A DNA stretch of 21,844 nt. Origin: an uncultured Clostridia bacterium. GTDB taxonomy: Bacteria > Bacillota > Clostridia > Christensenellales > Borkfalkiaceae. Every line of letters begins with the position of its first letter. Position 1 is the stretch's first letter. The position numbers and the translations under genes are program-made. The DNA lies in NCBI GenBank assembly GCA_946627905.1, contig CAMOVY010000003.1:1-21844 (forward strand). The letters run 5' to 3'. The notes below the pieces were generated by a model. That model was not told where the DNA came from and searched no databases. It saw only the letters and a program-made list of their open reading frames with translations. Positions 15,234 to 21,844 of this stretch are shown here, in pieces.

Positions 15234-16112
15234 ATGAAAGGAATAATCTGCGTAAATCCCTTCGGAGAACCGAAAGAGAGCGTGCATCAGGCAAAGCGGC
15301 TTAAAGACGAGTTTGCTACGTTCGGCGTAAGTGCTCATATAGTTTCCGACGGGTATCTTAAAAATTATATTTCGGACGGCAAAATACGGGAAAATCTTTC
15401 TTGCGATTTTGCCGTGTTTTTGGATAAAGACAAGTATTTGTCCGCCTGTCTTGAAAAGTCGGGCGTAAGGCTTTTCAATTCCCACGCCGCCATACGTACT
15501 TGCGACGATAAGGGCGAAACGTATATCGCGCTTGCGGGGGCGGGGCTTAATATTCCCGAAACGGTTTTTGCGCCCGTGTGCTATAACGCTTACTCGGAAA
15601 TCGACGAAAAAACGCTGTATACCGTCGCGGAAAAAATCGGCTATCCCGTTATCGTGAAAGAAAGTTTCGGTTCAAAAGGTAAGGGTGTGTATAAGGCAGA
15701 CGACTTTTCGGAGTTAAAAACGCTTGCCGAAACCCTGAAGTTAAAACCGCATATTTATCAGAGATATATCCCTTTCAGGACGGGCACGGACGTGCGTATG
15801 ATAGTTATAGGCGGCAAGTTTTTGTGCGCCATGATACGCGAAAACGTAAACGATTTCCGTTCTAACATAGCCCTTGGCGGTAAGGGAAGAAAGTACGAGC
15901 CGAGCGCGGAATTTATAGCCGCCGCGGAAAAATGCGCTTGCGTTTTAGGGCTTGATTATTGCGGCGTGGACTTGTTGTTCGGGGAAAACGGCGCGCCCTA
16001 CGTGTGCGAAGTCAATTCCAACGCGTTTATATCCGAAATAGAGCGGATAACGGGCGTAAACGTTGCGCGCGCGTATGCGGAACATATAATAAAAACTTTA
16101 AAATCGAAATAA
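15234..16112 (+). CDS. RimK-type ATP-grasp ligase
   Basis: ATP-grasp enzymes of the RimK type activate a carboxylate with ATP and join it to an amine, often adding glutamate to a peptide, protein or cofactor. The 292-residue protein has an N-terminal pre-ATP-grasp part (1-95), then the phosphate-binding loop VKESFGSKGKGVY (141-153), DVRMIVIGGK (186-195), the RimK-like DFRSNIALGGKG (207-218), GVDLLF (244-249) and the metal-binding EVNSNA (259-264). All key elements appear intact. It begins one base after the fhs stop and is therefore almost surely co-translated with fhs. The substrate cannot be read from the sequence; folate or tetrahydromethanopterin-like cofactor glutamylation would suit the neighbour but is a guess. 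Confidence 0.85.
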   Translation: MKGIICVNPFGEPKESVHQAKRLKDEFATFGVSAHIVSDGYLKNYISDGKIRENLSCDFAVFLDKDKYLSACLEKSGVRLFNSHAAIRTCDDKGETYIALAGAGLNIPETVFAPVCYNAYSEIDEKTLYTVAEKIGYPVIVKESFGSKGKGVYKADDFSELKTLAETLKLKPHIYQRYIPFRTGTDVRMIVIGGKFLCAMIRENVNDFRSNIALGGKGRKYEPSAEFIAAAEKCACVLGLDYCGVDLLFGENGAPYVCEVNSNAFISEIERITGVNVARAYAEHIIKTLKSK

Positions 16113-16155
16113 AATCGTAATTTTTACAGTTTGTTTTTTATTTTTTAGGCAATAC

Positions 16156-16200
16156 TTCGGGCGAAGAGTTTTCTTCGCCCGAAAAATTTTTAATTTTTTT
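16156..16200 (+). terminator. Terminator after the ATP-grasp gene
   Basis: A perfect 12-bp GC-rich stem (16156-16167 and 16172-16183) closes a GTTT loop and is followed by a run of A/T with seven consecutive T at the end. It closes the trkA-trkH-fhs-ligase gene run. Confidence 0.9.
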
Positions 16201-16221
16201 AAAATTTTTTTCGTAAAACTA

Positions 16222-16249
16222 TTGACAAACCGCTTTCAATGCGTATAAT
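16222..16249 (+). promoter_or_regulatory. hsp20 promoter
   Basis: TTGACA at 16222-16227 and TATAAT at 16244-16249 are exact consensus boxes with a 16-base spacer. Transcription should start near 16256, inside the CIRCE operator. Confidence 0.9.
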
Positions 16250-16254
16250 TATAA

Positions 16255-16281
16255 TTAGCAGTTGAAAGGAAAGAGCGCTAA
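16255..16281 (+). promoter_or_regulatory. CIRCE operator (HrcA binding site)
   Basis: TTAGCAGTT, nine bases, then GAGCGCTAA. This matches the CIRCE element (TTAGCACTC-N9-GAGTGCTAA) with exact 9-9-9 geometry and 15 of 18 conserved bases. It covers the expected transcription start, where bound HrcA would block the promoter. hsp20 should therefore be repressed until heat or protein-folding stress. Confidence 0.85.
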
Positions 16282-16304
16282 CAATCTTAAAGTAAGACTG
16301 CTAA
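16255..16304. repeat. Second inverted repeat in the hsp20 leader sharing the left CIRCE arm
   Basis: TTAGCAGT at 16255-16262 has a perfect inverted copy, ACTGCTAA, at 16297-16304, and a small TCTTA-AAG-TAAGA hairpin (16285-16297) lies just inside it. In the mRNA the 5' end could pair either with the right CIRCE arm or with this second copy. A regulatory role is not shown. Confidence 0.5.
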
Positions 16305-16331
16305 AAAAATAAAAAAAGAGAGGTATGTATT

Positions 16332-16760
16332 ATGAAAAACTATTTATCGAGAAGACATGAAGGGAACGACGGGTTTATGGATATTTGGAATAATCCGTTC
16401 GAAGATTTTTTCAAACCGTTTTTCTACGGCGGCATGTCCGCGGCGGATATGCGTACCGACATCAAGGAAACGGAAAACGGATATGAAATGCAGGTTGACC
16501 TGCCGGGATTTGACAAGAAAGATATAAACGTATCGATAAAGAACGGATATCTTACAATCGAAGCCAAAAAGCAGGATAAAGAAGAGGATGAGCACAATTA
16601 CGTAAGACGGGAAAGGAATTATTCCTGCAGTCGTTCTTACTACGTGGGCGAAGGTGTAAAGGAAGAGGACGTAAAGGCTAAATACGATAACGGCATTTTA
16701 TCGTTGACAGTGCCTAAAGAAGCCAAACAAATACCGTCCAGACGCATAAATATAGAGTAA
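16332..16760 (+). CDS. hsp20: Small heat shock protein, Hsp20/alpha-crystallin family
   Basis: Small heat shock proteins bind unfolding proteins without ATP and keep them soluble until DnaK and ClpB can refold them. The 142-residue protein has a short N-terminal arm, an alpha-crystallin domain (about 38-130) with the family pattern VDLPGFDKKDINVSIKNGYLTI and a GILSLTVPKE strand, and a C-terminal I-x-I-type tail (RINIE) used in oligomer assembly. AGAGAGG at 16317-16323 sits 8 bases before the ATG. It is a single-gene unit with its own promoter, CIRCE operator and terminator, so heat induction through HrcA is expected. Confidence 0.96.
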   Translation: MKNYLSRRHEGNDGFMDIWNNPFEDFFKPFFYGGMSAADMRTDIKETENGYEMQVDLPGFDKKDINVSIKNGYLTIEAKKQDKEEDEHNYVRRERNYSCSRSYYVGEGVKEEDVKAKYDNGILSLTVPKEAKQIPSRRINIE

Positions 16761-16788
16761 ACGCGTAAAACGGTATAAGCAGTTTATT

Positions 16789-16831
16789 AAAAAGCCTGCC
16801 GCAACCTTAAAGGTTGCGGCAGGCTTTTTTT
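16789..16831 (+). terminator. Strong terminator after hsp20
   Basis: An 18-bp stem (16789-16806 and 16812-16829) closes a TTAAA loop and ends in a run of seven T. The leading run of A makes it usable in both directions. Confidence 0.95.
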
Positions 16832-16856
16832 AAATTATTTTTTAATATAAAAATTA

Positions 16857-16885
16857 TTGTAAAAAGCACTTTTTTTTGATATAAT
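16857..16885 (+). promoter_or_regulatory. ftsK promoter
   Basis: TTGTAA at 16857-16862 and TATAAT at 16880-16885 are 17 bases apart. The expected transcription start, near 16892, leaves a short leader containing the GGGGAGGAG ribosome site at 16897-16905. Confidence 0.75.
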
Positions 16886-16912
16886 TAAAACATAACGGGG
16901 AGGAGAAAAATT

Positions 16913-19798
16913 GTGAACAGTCAACGTCAGAGCAACAAAAAAAACAAAACGGCTTCCGCCGTTTTTACTAAAGAAACTTTAGGCGTGGTAATTGTTCTTT
17001 TCGCTACGCTTTGTTTGGTTTGCATAATAACGGGCGACGCGGTTTTTTCTGCACCAGGCATGTACGTGCGTGAATTTTTAATGGGCGTTTTCGGGTATTT
17101 CGCCTATCCTTTGGCGGCTTATGCGGCGCTTAAAGGTGCAATGCTTGTTATCGACAAAAAATTCAATCTGTCTTTTAAACGCAAGGCGCTAATATTTTTC
17201 GCTATTCTTGCGGTAGCGTTGTTCGCACACGTAATTTCTATGGGTGCGCATCAGGGTTTATCGTACGGCGAATATATTTCGGTATCATATTCCGCTGGCG
17301 GGAACGCCTTTTCGGCAGGCGGCGTTGCCGCGGCGCTTATCGCGTATTTTCTGCAATCGCTTTTAACCGTAGTCGGTAGCGCGGTCGTGCTTGCGGTTAT
17401 TTTCGGCATAGACGTGTATTTTTTCGTAGCCGATATTATAAAGGGCGGTAAGCCCGTTTCGTCGGACAGGGAATTCCGCAGCACTTTCGTGAAAAACGAA
17501 ACTGTAGATGGCATCTCCGCAGAACCCGCGCAGAACGTCGAAAACGATTTTGCGCCGCAACCCGAACGGCAGACCTATAAAAACGCCAAAAAAGAACAGC
17601 GCCTTTTCGTTAGCAACAGCAAGGATTTTTCTTTTAAGACCAAGCGCGAAATGGCAAAGGACGAAGGTTCGTCTTTCACCGTGGATTCTTCAGTAAATTC
17701 GTTGAACGTCAGCGCGTACGCCGAGACCTATTCGGACAAATACAACAGCGATTTGCAAAAGAAAATCGAATATATCAAAACTCCCGCGAAAATCAACGTT
17801 GAAGAACGTAATTTTTCCGAAAACTCCGTAGGTGCGCGCGTTTCGGACTATATACCTGTAAGAAAGGACGAAGAGCCTGAAAAAGAGAGTGCGGATAGCG
17901 AAGAAATTCCTATGATAGAGCACGAAGACAAGTATAAGAGCGACGCTAAAGTTCGCGCGGAAGAGTTCAGCGCAAGATACGTCGCCGCGGACGACGCGCC
18001 CGCCGCAGAGCCCGAAGAGAACGCGTTTTCGGATAGTTTAACCGACACGGAAACAACTTTCGAGAGCGAGAAATTTACTATAGAAGAACCGACGGCGGAA
18101 GAGCCGAAATTCGAAGAGCCGAAGTTTGAAGAACCGCCCGTCCCCAACATACGCGAAGGCAGGGCGCGCAGTATTCTGTTCGAAGAAAAGCCGTCTTACA
18201 CAAGCCGTGCGGTAGCCGACGGCAACGGGGCTGCGGATTTTTCCCGAACGGAAACCGTAAATTCCGAAACGGAAGAAAAACCCGAAAAGCCGCCCGTTCC
18301 CATCAACAGGAAATATTACAAACCGCCGCTTGATTTGCTTGAAACTTACGCGCCGCCGGCGGACGCACCGAGAGAAAATCACGAAGAGCGCATAGAGATA
18401 ATAAGGCGGGTATTAGAAGATTTCCATATTAACGTAGAGCCGCAAGGCTACGTTCAAGGTCCTACGATTACCCGCTACGAAGTAAAAATGCCCGCGGGCA
18501 TCACCGTCAAAAAGGTTTTAGCCTACGACGACGACCTTAAAATGCGCTTGCAGTCCAAAGCGGGCGTCAGGATAGAAGCGCCTATTCCGGGGAAAGACCT
18601 TGTCGGCATAGAGGTCGCAAACAGAACTAAAATAACCGTAGGGCTTAAAGAAGTAATCGAAGGCGCGGCGGGTCAGAAAAACAAAGCGGGTTCGCTTATG
18701 TTTGCGCTGGGTAAGGACATCGTCGGCAATTCCATTACCGATAACCTTGCCAAAGGTCCGCACTATCTCGTCGCGGGCGCAACGGGTTCGGGCAAGAGCG
18801 TTTGTTTAAACGTTATGATTGTCAGTATGCTTATGCGCTACAGTCCAGAAGAGTTGCGGCTTATCCTTATAGACCCCAAGCGCGTGGGTTTCAGAAAGTA
18901 CGAGCATTTGCCGCACCTTATGATAGACGAAATAATAACCGAACCGCAGCAAGCGGTTGCCGTTCTGCAATGGGCGTATAAGGAGATGGAACGTCGCTAC
19001 GACGAGTTTGCGAAAATAGAAGGCGGGCTTGTCAGCGATATAGAGAGTTATAACGAGCTAGTCGCAAGCGACACCGTTGCGAAAATGCCGCGTATAGTTA
19101 TCGTCGTGGACGAACTTGCAGACCTTATGGAAACTTGCAAAAAAGATATGGAAACGAGTATCCGTATGCTTGCGCAGAAAGCGCGCGCGGCGGGTATTCA
19201 CTTGGTTCTTGCCACGCAGCGCCCGTCGGTAGATATAATAACGGGCACTATAAAAGCCAACCTGCCGTCGAGAATCGCGCTGAAAGTTATGAACTTTCAG
19301 GACTCCAGCACGATTTTATCCGAAGGCGGGGCGGAAAAACTCTTGGGCAACGGCGATATGCTTTATAAAAATTCGGGTATGCCCGAACCCGAACGCTACC
19401 AAGGCGCTTGGATAAGCGACAGGGAGATAAATAACATAGTTTCTTATATCAAGGAAAAGAACGCGGCGTATTACGACGACGACTTGAAAGAGTTTCTTGA
19501 AAAATCCGCGCGCCCCGTCAGGGAAGAGACAACGACTGTCGGCGGCGACGAAGACGACAACGACGGAATAGACGATTTCTTCTTAAAAGCCCTGTGGCTT
19601 GCCATTACTTCTAATTCGGTGTCTATCGCGATGCTTCAGCGCCGTTTCCAGATAGGCTATGCGCGCGCAGGCGGGCTTGTGGATAAAATGGAGCGGCTGG
19701 GTTTTGTTTCGGGCAACGAAGGCAGTAAAGCGCGCAGGGTGCTTATAACCCGCGAAGAGTTTGAAAACAGGTTTGGTCAAATACCCGACAGTTATTGA
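16913..19798 (+). CDS. ftsK: DNA translocase FtsK/SpoIIIE
   Basis: This is a membrane-anchored hexameric motor that pumps DNA across the division septum. The 961-residue protein has four predicted membrane helices (within about 20-42, 52-80, 92-110 and 138-175), a long charged linker (about 180-485), then the motor. The alpha/beta motor region has Walker A GATGSGKS (622-629), Walker B IVIVVDELADLM (728-739) and LATQRPSVDIITG (766-778). The C-terminal winged-helix gamma domain (about 885-948), with RFQIGYARAGGLVDKMERLG, reads the chromosome-orienting sequences in known homologues. Start is GTG with an excellent GGAGGAG site 7 bases upstream. Whether it serves vegetative division or sporulation cannot be told from sequence. 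Confidence 0.96.
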   Translation: MNSQRQSNKKNKTASAVFTKETLGVVIVLFATLCLVCIITGDAVFSAPGMYVREFLMGVFGYFAYPLAAYAALKGAMLVIDKKFNLSFKRKALIFFAILAVALFAHVISMGAHQGLSYGEYISVSYSAGGNAFSAGGVAAALIAYFLQSLLTVVGSAVVLAVIFGIDVYFFVADIIKGGKPVSSDREFRSTFVKNETVDGISAEPAQNVENDFAPQPERQTYKNAKKEQRLFVSNSKDFSFKTKREMAKDEGSSFTVDSSVNSLNVSAYAETYSDKYNSDLQKKIEYIKTPAKINVEERNFSENSVGARVSDYIPVRKDEEPEKESADSEEIPMIEHEDKYKSDAKVRAEEFSARYVAADDAPAAEPEENAFSDSLTDTETTFESEKFTIEEPTAEEPKFEEPKFEEPPVPNIREGRARSILFEEKPSYTSRAVADGNGAADFSRTETVNSETEEKPEKPPVPINRKYYKPPLDLLETYAPPADAPRENHEERIEIIRRVLEDFHINVEPQGYVQGPTITRYEVKMPAGITVKKVLAYDDDLKMRLQSKAGVRIEAPIPGKDLVGIEVANRTKITVGLKEVIEGAAGQKNKAGSLMFALGKDIVGNSITDNLAKGPHYLVAGATGSGKSVCLNVMIVSMLMRYSPEELRLILIDPKRVGFRKYEHLPHLMIDEIITEPQQAVAVLQWAYKEMERRYDEFAKIEGGLVSDIESYNELVASDTVAKMPRIVIVVDELADLMETCKKDMETSIRMLAQKARAAGIHLVLATQRPSVDIITGTIKANLPSRIALKVMNFQDSSTILSEGGAEKLLGNGDMLYKNSGMPEPERYQGAWISDREINNIVSYIKEKNAAYYDDDLKEFLEKSARPVREETTTVGGDEDDNDGIDDFFLKALWLAITSNSVSIAMLQRRFQIGYARAGGLVDKMERLGFVSGNEGSKARRVLITREEFENRFGQIPDSY
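18098..18136 (+). repeat. 15-bp tandem repeat in the ftsK linker
   Basis: GAAGAGCCGAAATTC is repeated directly as GAAGAGCCGAAGTTT and then partly as GAAGAACCG. It encodes EEPKF-EEPKF-EEP (residues 396-408) in the disordered linker between membrane and motor. Such in-frame repeats change length easily without harming the protein. Confidence 0.75.
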
Positions 19799-19840
19799 TT
19801 TTATCGGTACAGCGGAAAAAATTAAAAGTAAAATAAACAG

Positions 19841-21157
19841 ATGGAAAACAAACTGATAGGCGTCATTTCTTTAGGTTGCGACAAAAACAGGGTTGACACC
19901 GAAAAGATGATGGCGATACTTAAAATCAAGCACACCATAACTAACGATATAAAAAAAGCGCAGATAATAATTATCAACACGTGCGCATTTTTGCAATCGG
20001 CAAGAAAAGAGTCTGTGCATGAAATACTTTCCGCCGCGGAGTACAAAAAAAGCGGCGTTTTGGAAAAGATAATAGTAAGCGGCTGTCTGCCGCAAAAGTA
20101 CGTCGGCGAACTTATGGACGAACTTAAAGAAGCGGACGCGTTTTTAGGGATTTCCGATTACGGGCGCATACTCGAAGTTATAGACAACCTTTACGCGGGC
20201 GATAACCGCGTGAACGCCGTGGGAAACCCCGCTTACGAGTGTGGAACTGCAAGGGTTTTAACTACCGACGGCTACGCGTATCTTAAGATAGCGGACGGGT
20301 GCGATAACCATTGTACCTATTGTCTTATACCTAAAATCCGCGGCAGATACCGTTCGGTACGCACGGAAGATTTAGTCGAAGAAGTAAAAGCGCTCGGCAA
20401 CGTGCGGGAACTTATACTCGTCGCGCAGGACACTTCGGCGTACGGCAGGGATTTCACGCCGCAAAGCAGTTTAGTTGCGCTTATACGCACGCTTTCCGTA
20501 CTGCCGAACGTTGGCGGCATACGGATTTTGTACTGCTATCCCGAAAATATTACCGACGAACTGATACGCGAGTTCCAGTCCAACCCCAAACTGATACGGT
20601 ATATAGATATACCTCTTCAGCACGCGGACGACAGGATTTTAAAACTTATGAACCGCAAGGGCACGGGGGAAGGATATCTTAAACTTATAGAGCGGCTGAA
20701 AAACGAAGTGCCGGGTATTGCCGTGCGCTCCACGTTTATAACCGGCTTTCCGACCGAAACGGAAGAAGATTTTTTAAGACTTATAGAATTTTTGGGGAAA
20801 GCTAAACTTTTTAACGCGGGATTTTTCAAATACAGCCGCGAAGAAGACACCGCCGCCTACAATTTAAGCGGGCAGATTGCGGAAAGCGTTAAAACCAAAC
20901 GCCTTAAAAAACTGTATTCGGTACAGAAAAAGATAGCGAAAGAAAACGGCAAGGCGCTCGTCGGCAGGGCGTTTAAGGTGTTCGCCGAAGGTTTTGACGA
21001 AAACGAAATGATATTCTACGGCAGAGCCTATTTCAACGCGCCGAGCGTCGACGGGAAAGTCAAATTCTTTTCCGCCGAAGAAGTGAATTTCGGCGAATTT
21101 TATAACGTCAGGATATTAAAAGCCGACGGCTATGATTTATACGGAGAAAGAATATGA
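19841..21157 (+). CDS. rimO: Ribosomal protein S12 methylthiotransferase RimO
   Basis: RimO is a radical-SAM enzyme with two iron-sulfur clusters that adds a methylthio group to a conserved aspartate of ribosomal protein S12. The 438-residue protein has an N-terminal UPF0004 domain with cluster cysteines 13, 48 and 82 (SLGCDKNRVD, NTCAF, SGCLPQKY), a radical-SAM core with Cys154, 158 and 161 (GCDNHCTYC) and a C-terminal TRAM domain (about 370-438). SLGCDKNRVD separates it from the related MiaB, which has GCxMN. No clear ribosome site precedes the ATG. Its stop overlaps the pgsA start (ATGA). Confidence 0.96.
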   Translation: MENKLIGVISLGCDKNRVDTEKMMAILKIKHTITNDIKKAQIIIINTCAFLQSARKESVHEILSAAEYKKSGVLEKIIVSGCLPQKYVGELMDELKEADAFLGISDYGRILEVIDNLYAGDNRVNAVGNPAYECGTARVLTTDGYAYLKIADGCDNHCTYCLIPKIRGRYRSVRTEDLVEEVKALGNVRELILVAQDTSAYGRDFTPQSSLVALIRTLSVLPNVGGIRILYCYPENITDELIREFQSNPKLIRYIDIPLQHADDRILKLMNRKGTGEGYLKLIERLKNEVPGIAVRSTFITGFPTETEEDFLRLIEFLGKAKLFNAGFFKYSREEDTAAYNLSGQIAESVKTKRLKKLYSVQKKIAKENGKALVGRAFKVFAEGFDENEMIFYGRAYFNAPSVDGKVKFFSAEEVNFGEFYNVRILKADGYDLYGERI

Positions 21158-21741
21158 ATTTACCAAACAGGTTAACCCTTTTAAGAATAATAATGATACC
21201 GGTATTCGTTGCCGTCTATTTTATCACTGCTATTCCGTACAACTACCTTCTATCGGCGATAGTATTCGCGCTTGCGGCGTTTACCGATTTTTTGGACGGG
21301 TATATAGCGAGAAAGTACAATTTGATAACCGATTTAGGTAAATTTTTAGACCCCATAGCAGATAAGGTGCTAGTGGCGGCGGCTTTAATAGTTATGCTGG
21401 TAGTGCCGACGAACGGTGCGGAGATACTGCCCGCATACTTTTCGATAGCGGTAGTTATAATTTTATCGCGCGAACTGATAATAAGCGGTTTCCGTATGGT
21501 GGCGGCGGCGAAAGGAACGGTACTTGCCGCGGCGAAATCGGGCAAAATCAAAACTTTCGTGCAGGACGTGGCTATTTGCGTTCTGCTTGTCGGGGCTGAG
21601 GTTCAGGCGGGGCTTTATACCGCAACTAATATTGCGGGGCTTATCGCTTTGGGAATTGCCGCCGTTTTAACGGTAATTTCAGGTGCGGAAGCAATCGTCA
21701 AAAACATTTCCGTGTTAAGGGAAGAAAAACAGACTAAATGA
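21154..21741 (+). CDS. pgsA: CDP-diacylglycerol-glycerol-3-phosphate 3-phosphatidyltransferase
   Basis: PgsA makes phosphatidylglycerol phosphate from CDP-diacylglycerol and glycerol 3-phosphate, the committed step to phosphatidylglycerol and cardiolipin. The 195-residue membrane protein carries the complete CDP-alcohol phosphotransferase motif: Asp45-x2-Asp48-Gly-x2-Ala52-Arg53, Gly62-x3-Asp66-x3-Asp70. Several hydrophobic helices surround it. The N-terminus MNLPNRLTLLRI is typical. It overlaps rimO by 4 bases and the next gene by 4 bases, so the three are translated as a coupled set. The rimO-pgsA order is common in Bacillota and Clostridia. Confidence 0.95.
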   Translation: MNLPNRLTLLRIIMIPVFVAVYFITAIPYNYLLSAIVFALAAFTDFLDGYIARKYNLITDLGKFLDPIADKVLVAAALIVMLVVPTNGAEILPAYFSIAVVIILSRELIISGFRMVAAAKGTVLAAAKSGKIKTFVQDVAICVLLVGAEVQAGLYTATNIAGLIALGIAAVLTVISGAEAIVKNISVLREEKQTK

Positions 21742-21844
21742 AAACGGCACTTTTAGCGTTCGGCGATTTCGACGTAAAAAAAGCGCGCGCCTGCTTTACG
21801 GGCGGCGGAATAGACCTTTATACCGTACAGGTGTTGTCTGCGTC
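21738..21844 (+). CDS. Unidentified protein, N-terminal 35 residues only (runs off the window)
   Basis: An ATG at 21738 overlaps the pgsA stop (ATGA) and opens a frame that stays open to the window edge, beginning MKTALLAFGDFDVKKARA. The overlap and open frame support a real gene. In many Bacillota the gene after pgsA is cinA, but the visible residues do not show the usual CinA beginning (an AEIIxxGxELLxG-type motif), so I do not assign it. Confidence is for the gene existing, not for any function. Confidence 0.7.
   Translation, partial: MKTALLAFGDFDVKKARACFTGGGIDLYTVQVLSA

Noticed and set aside
16325..16327. Alternative ATG for hsp20
   Set aside because: It is in a different frame from the Hsp20 protein and too close to the ribosome site; ATG at 16332 has proper spacing.
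1..21844. CRISPR arrays, insertion sequences, prophage or integration sites
   Set aside because: No spaced direct repeats, transposase or phage-like genes, or terminal repeats were seen. Apart from the signalling operon, the gene content is core metabolism and housekeeping.

Overview
The window is about 21.8 kb of a bacterial chromosome, densely packed, with every protein gene on the + strand and one tRNA on the - strand. Gene content and style point to a Gram-positive Bacillota, most likely a Clostridia-type anaerobe. The clues are a class 1B dihydroorotate dehydrogenase with a PyrK electron-transfer subunit, formate-tetrahydrofolate ligase, a SpoIIE-type PP2C phosphatase, a CIRCE-controlled heat-shock gene, strong AAGGAG-type ribosome binding sites and sigma-A-like promoters. 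I cannot place it more finely from sequence alone.

Region 1 (1-5365) is the distal part of a pyrimidine biosynthesis operon: carB (3' part), pyrK, pyrD, pyrF, pyrE, pyrB, ended by a strong hairpin terminator. Together they cover carbamoyl phosphate, carbamoyl aspartate, orotate, OMP and UMP steps; carA and pyrC are not in view. carB has an in-frame TAA at 14-16 where the family has a conserved Glu codon. pyrB carries a C-terminal PyrI-type zinc domain but no allosteric domain.

Region 2 (5378-9382) is the most unusual part. It is a self-contained three-gene operon with a consensus promoter at one end and a terminator at the other. It encodes (i) a membrane sensor joined to a SpoIIE/RsbU-type PP2C phosphatase and an RsbW/SpoIIAB-type HATPase kinase in one chain, (ii) a RelA/SpoT/MESH1-like HD hydrolase, and (iii) a STAS (anti-anti-sigma-like) domain fused to an APH-type phosphotransferase. 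This looks like a partner-switching pathway whose output is a kinase instead of a sigma factor, with a possible alarmone hydrolase attached. No sigma factor gene lies nearby.

Region 3 (9383-9746) is a 364-base stretch without protein genes. It holds a tRNA-Gln(CUG) transcription unit on the - strand with its own promoter and terminator, and a hairpin element that may be an interspersed repeat.

Region 4 (9747-16112) holds a LacX-type aldose-1-epimerase-like gene, then trkA-trkH potassium uptake (trkA appears to be leaderless), fhs, and a RimK-like ATP-grasp ligase, ended by a terminator. Region 5 (16222-16831) is a monocistronic hsp20 with a consensus promoter overlapped by a CIRCE operator and followed by an 18-bp-stem terminator. 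Region 6 (16857-end) is ftsK/spoIIIE, rimO, pgsA and the first codons of a further gene, with ATGA stop/start overlaps joining the last three.
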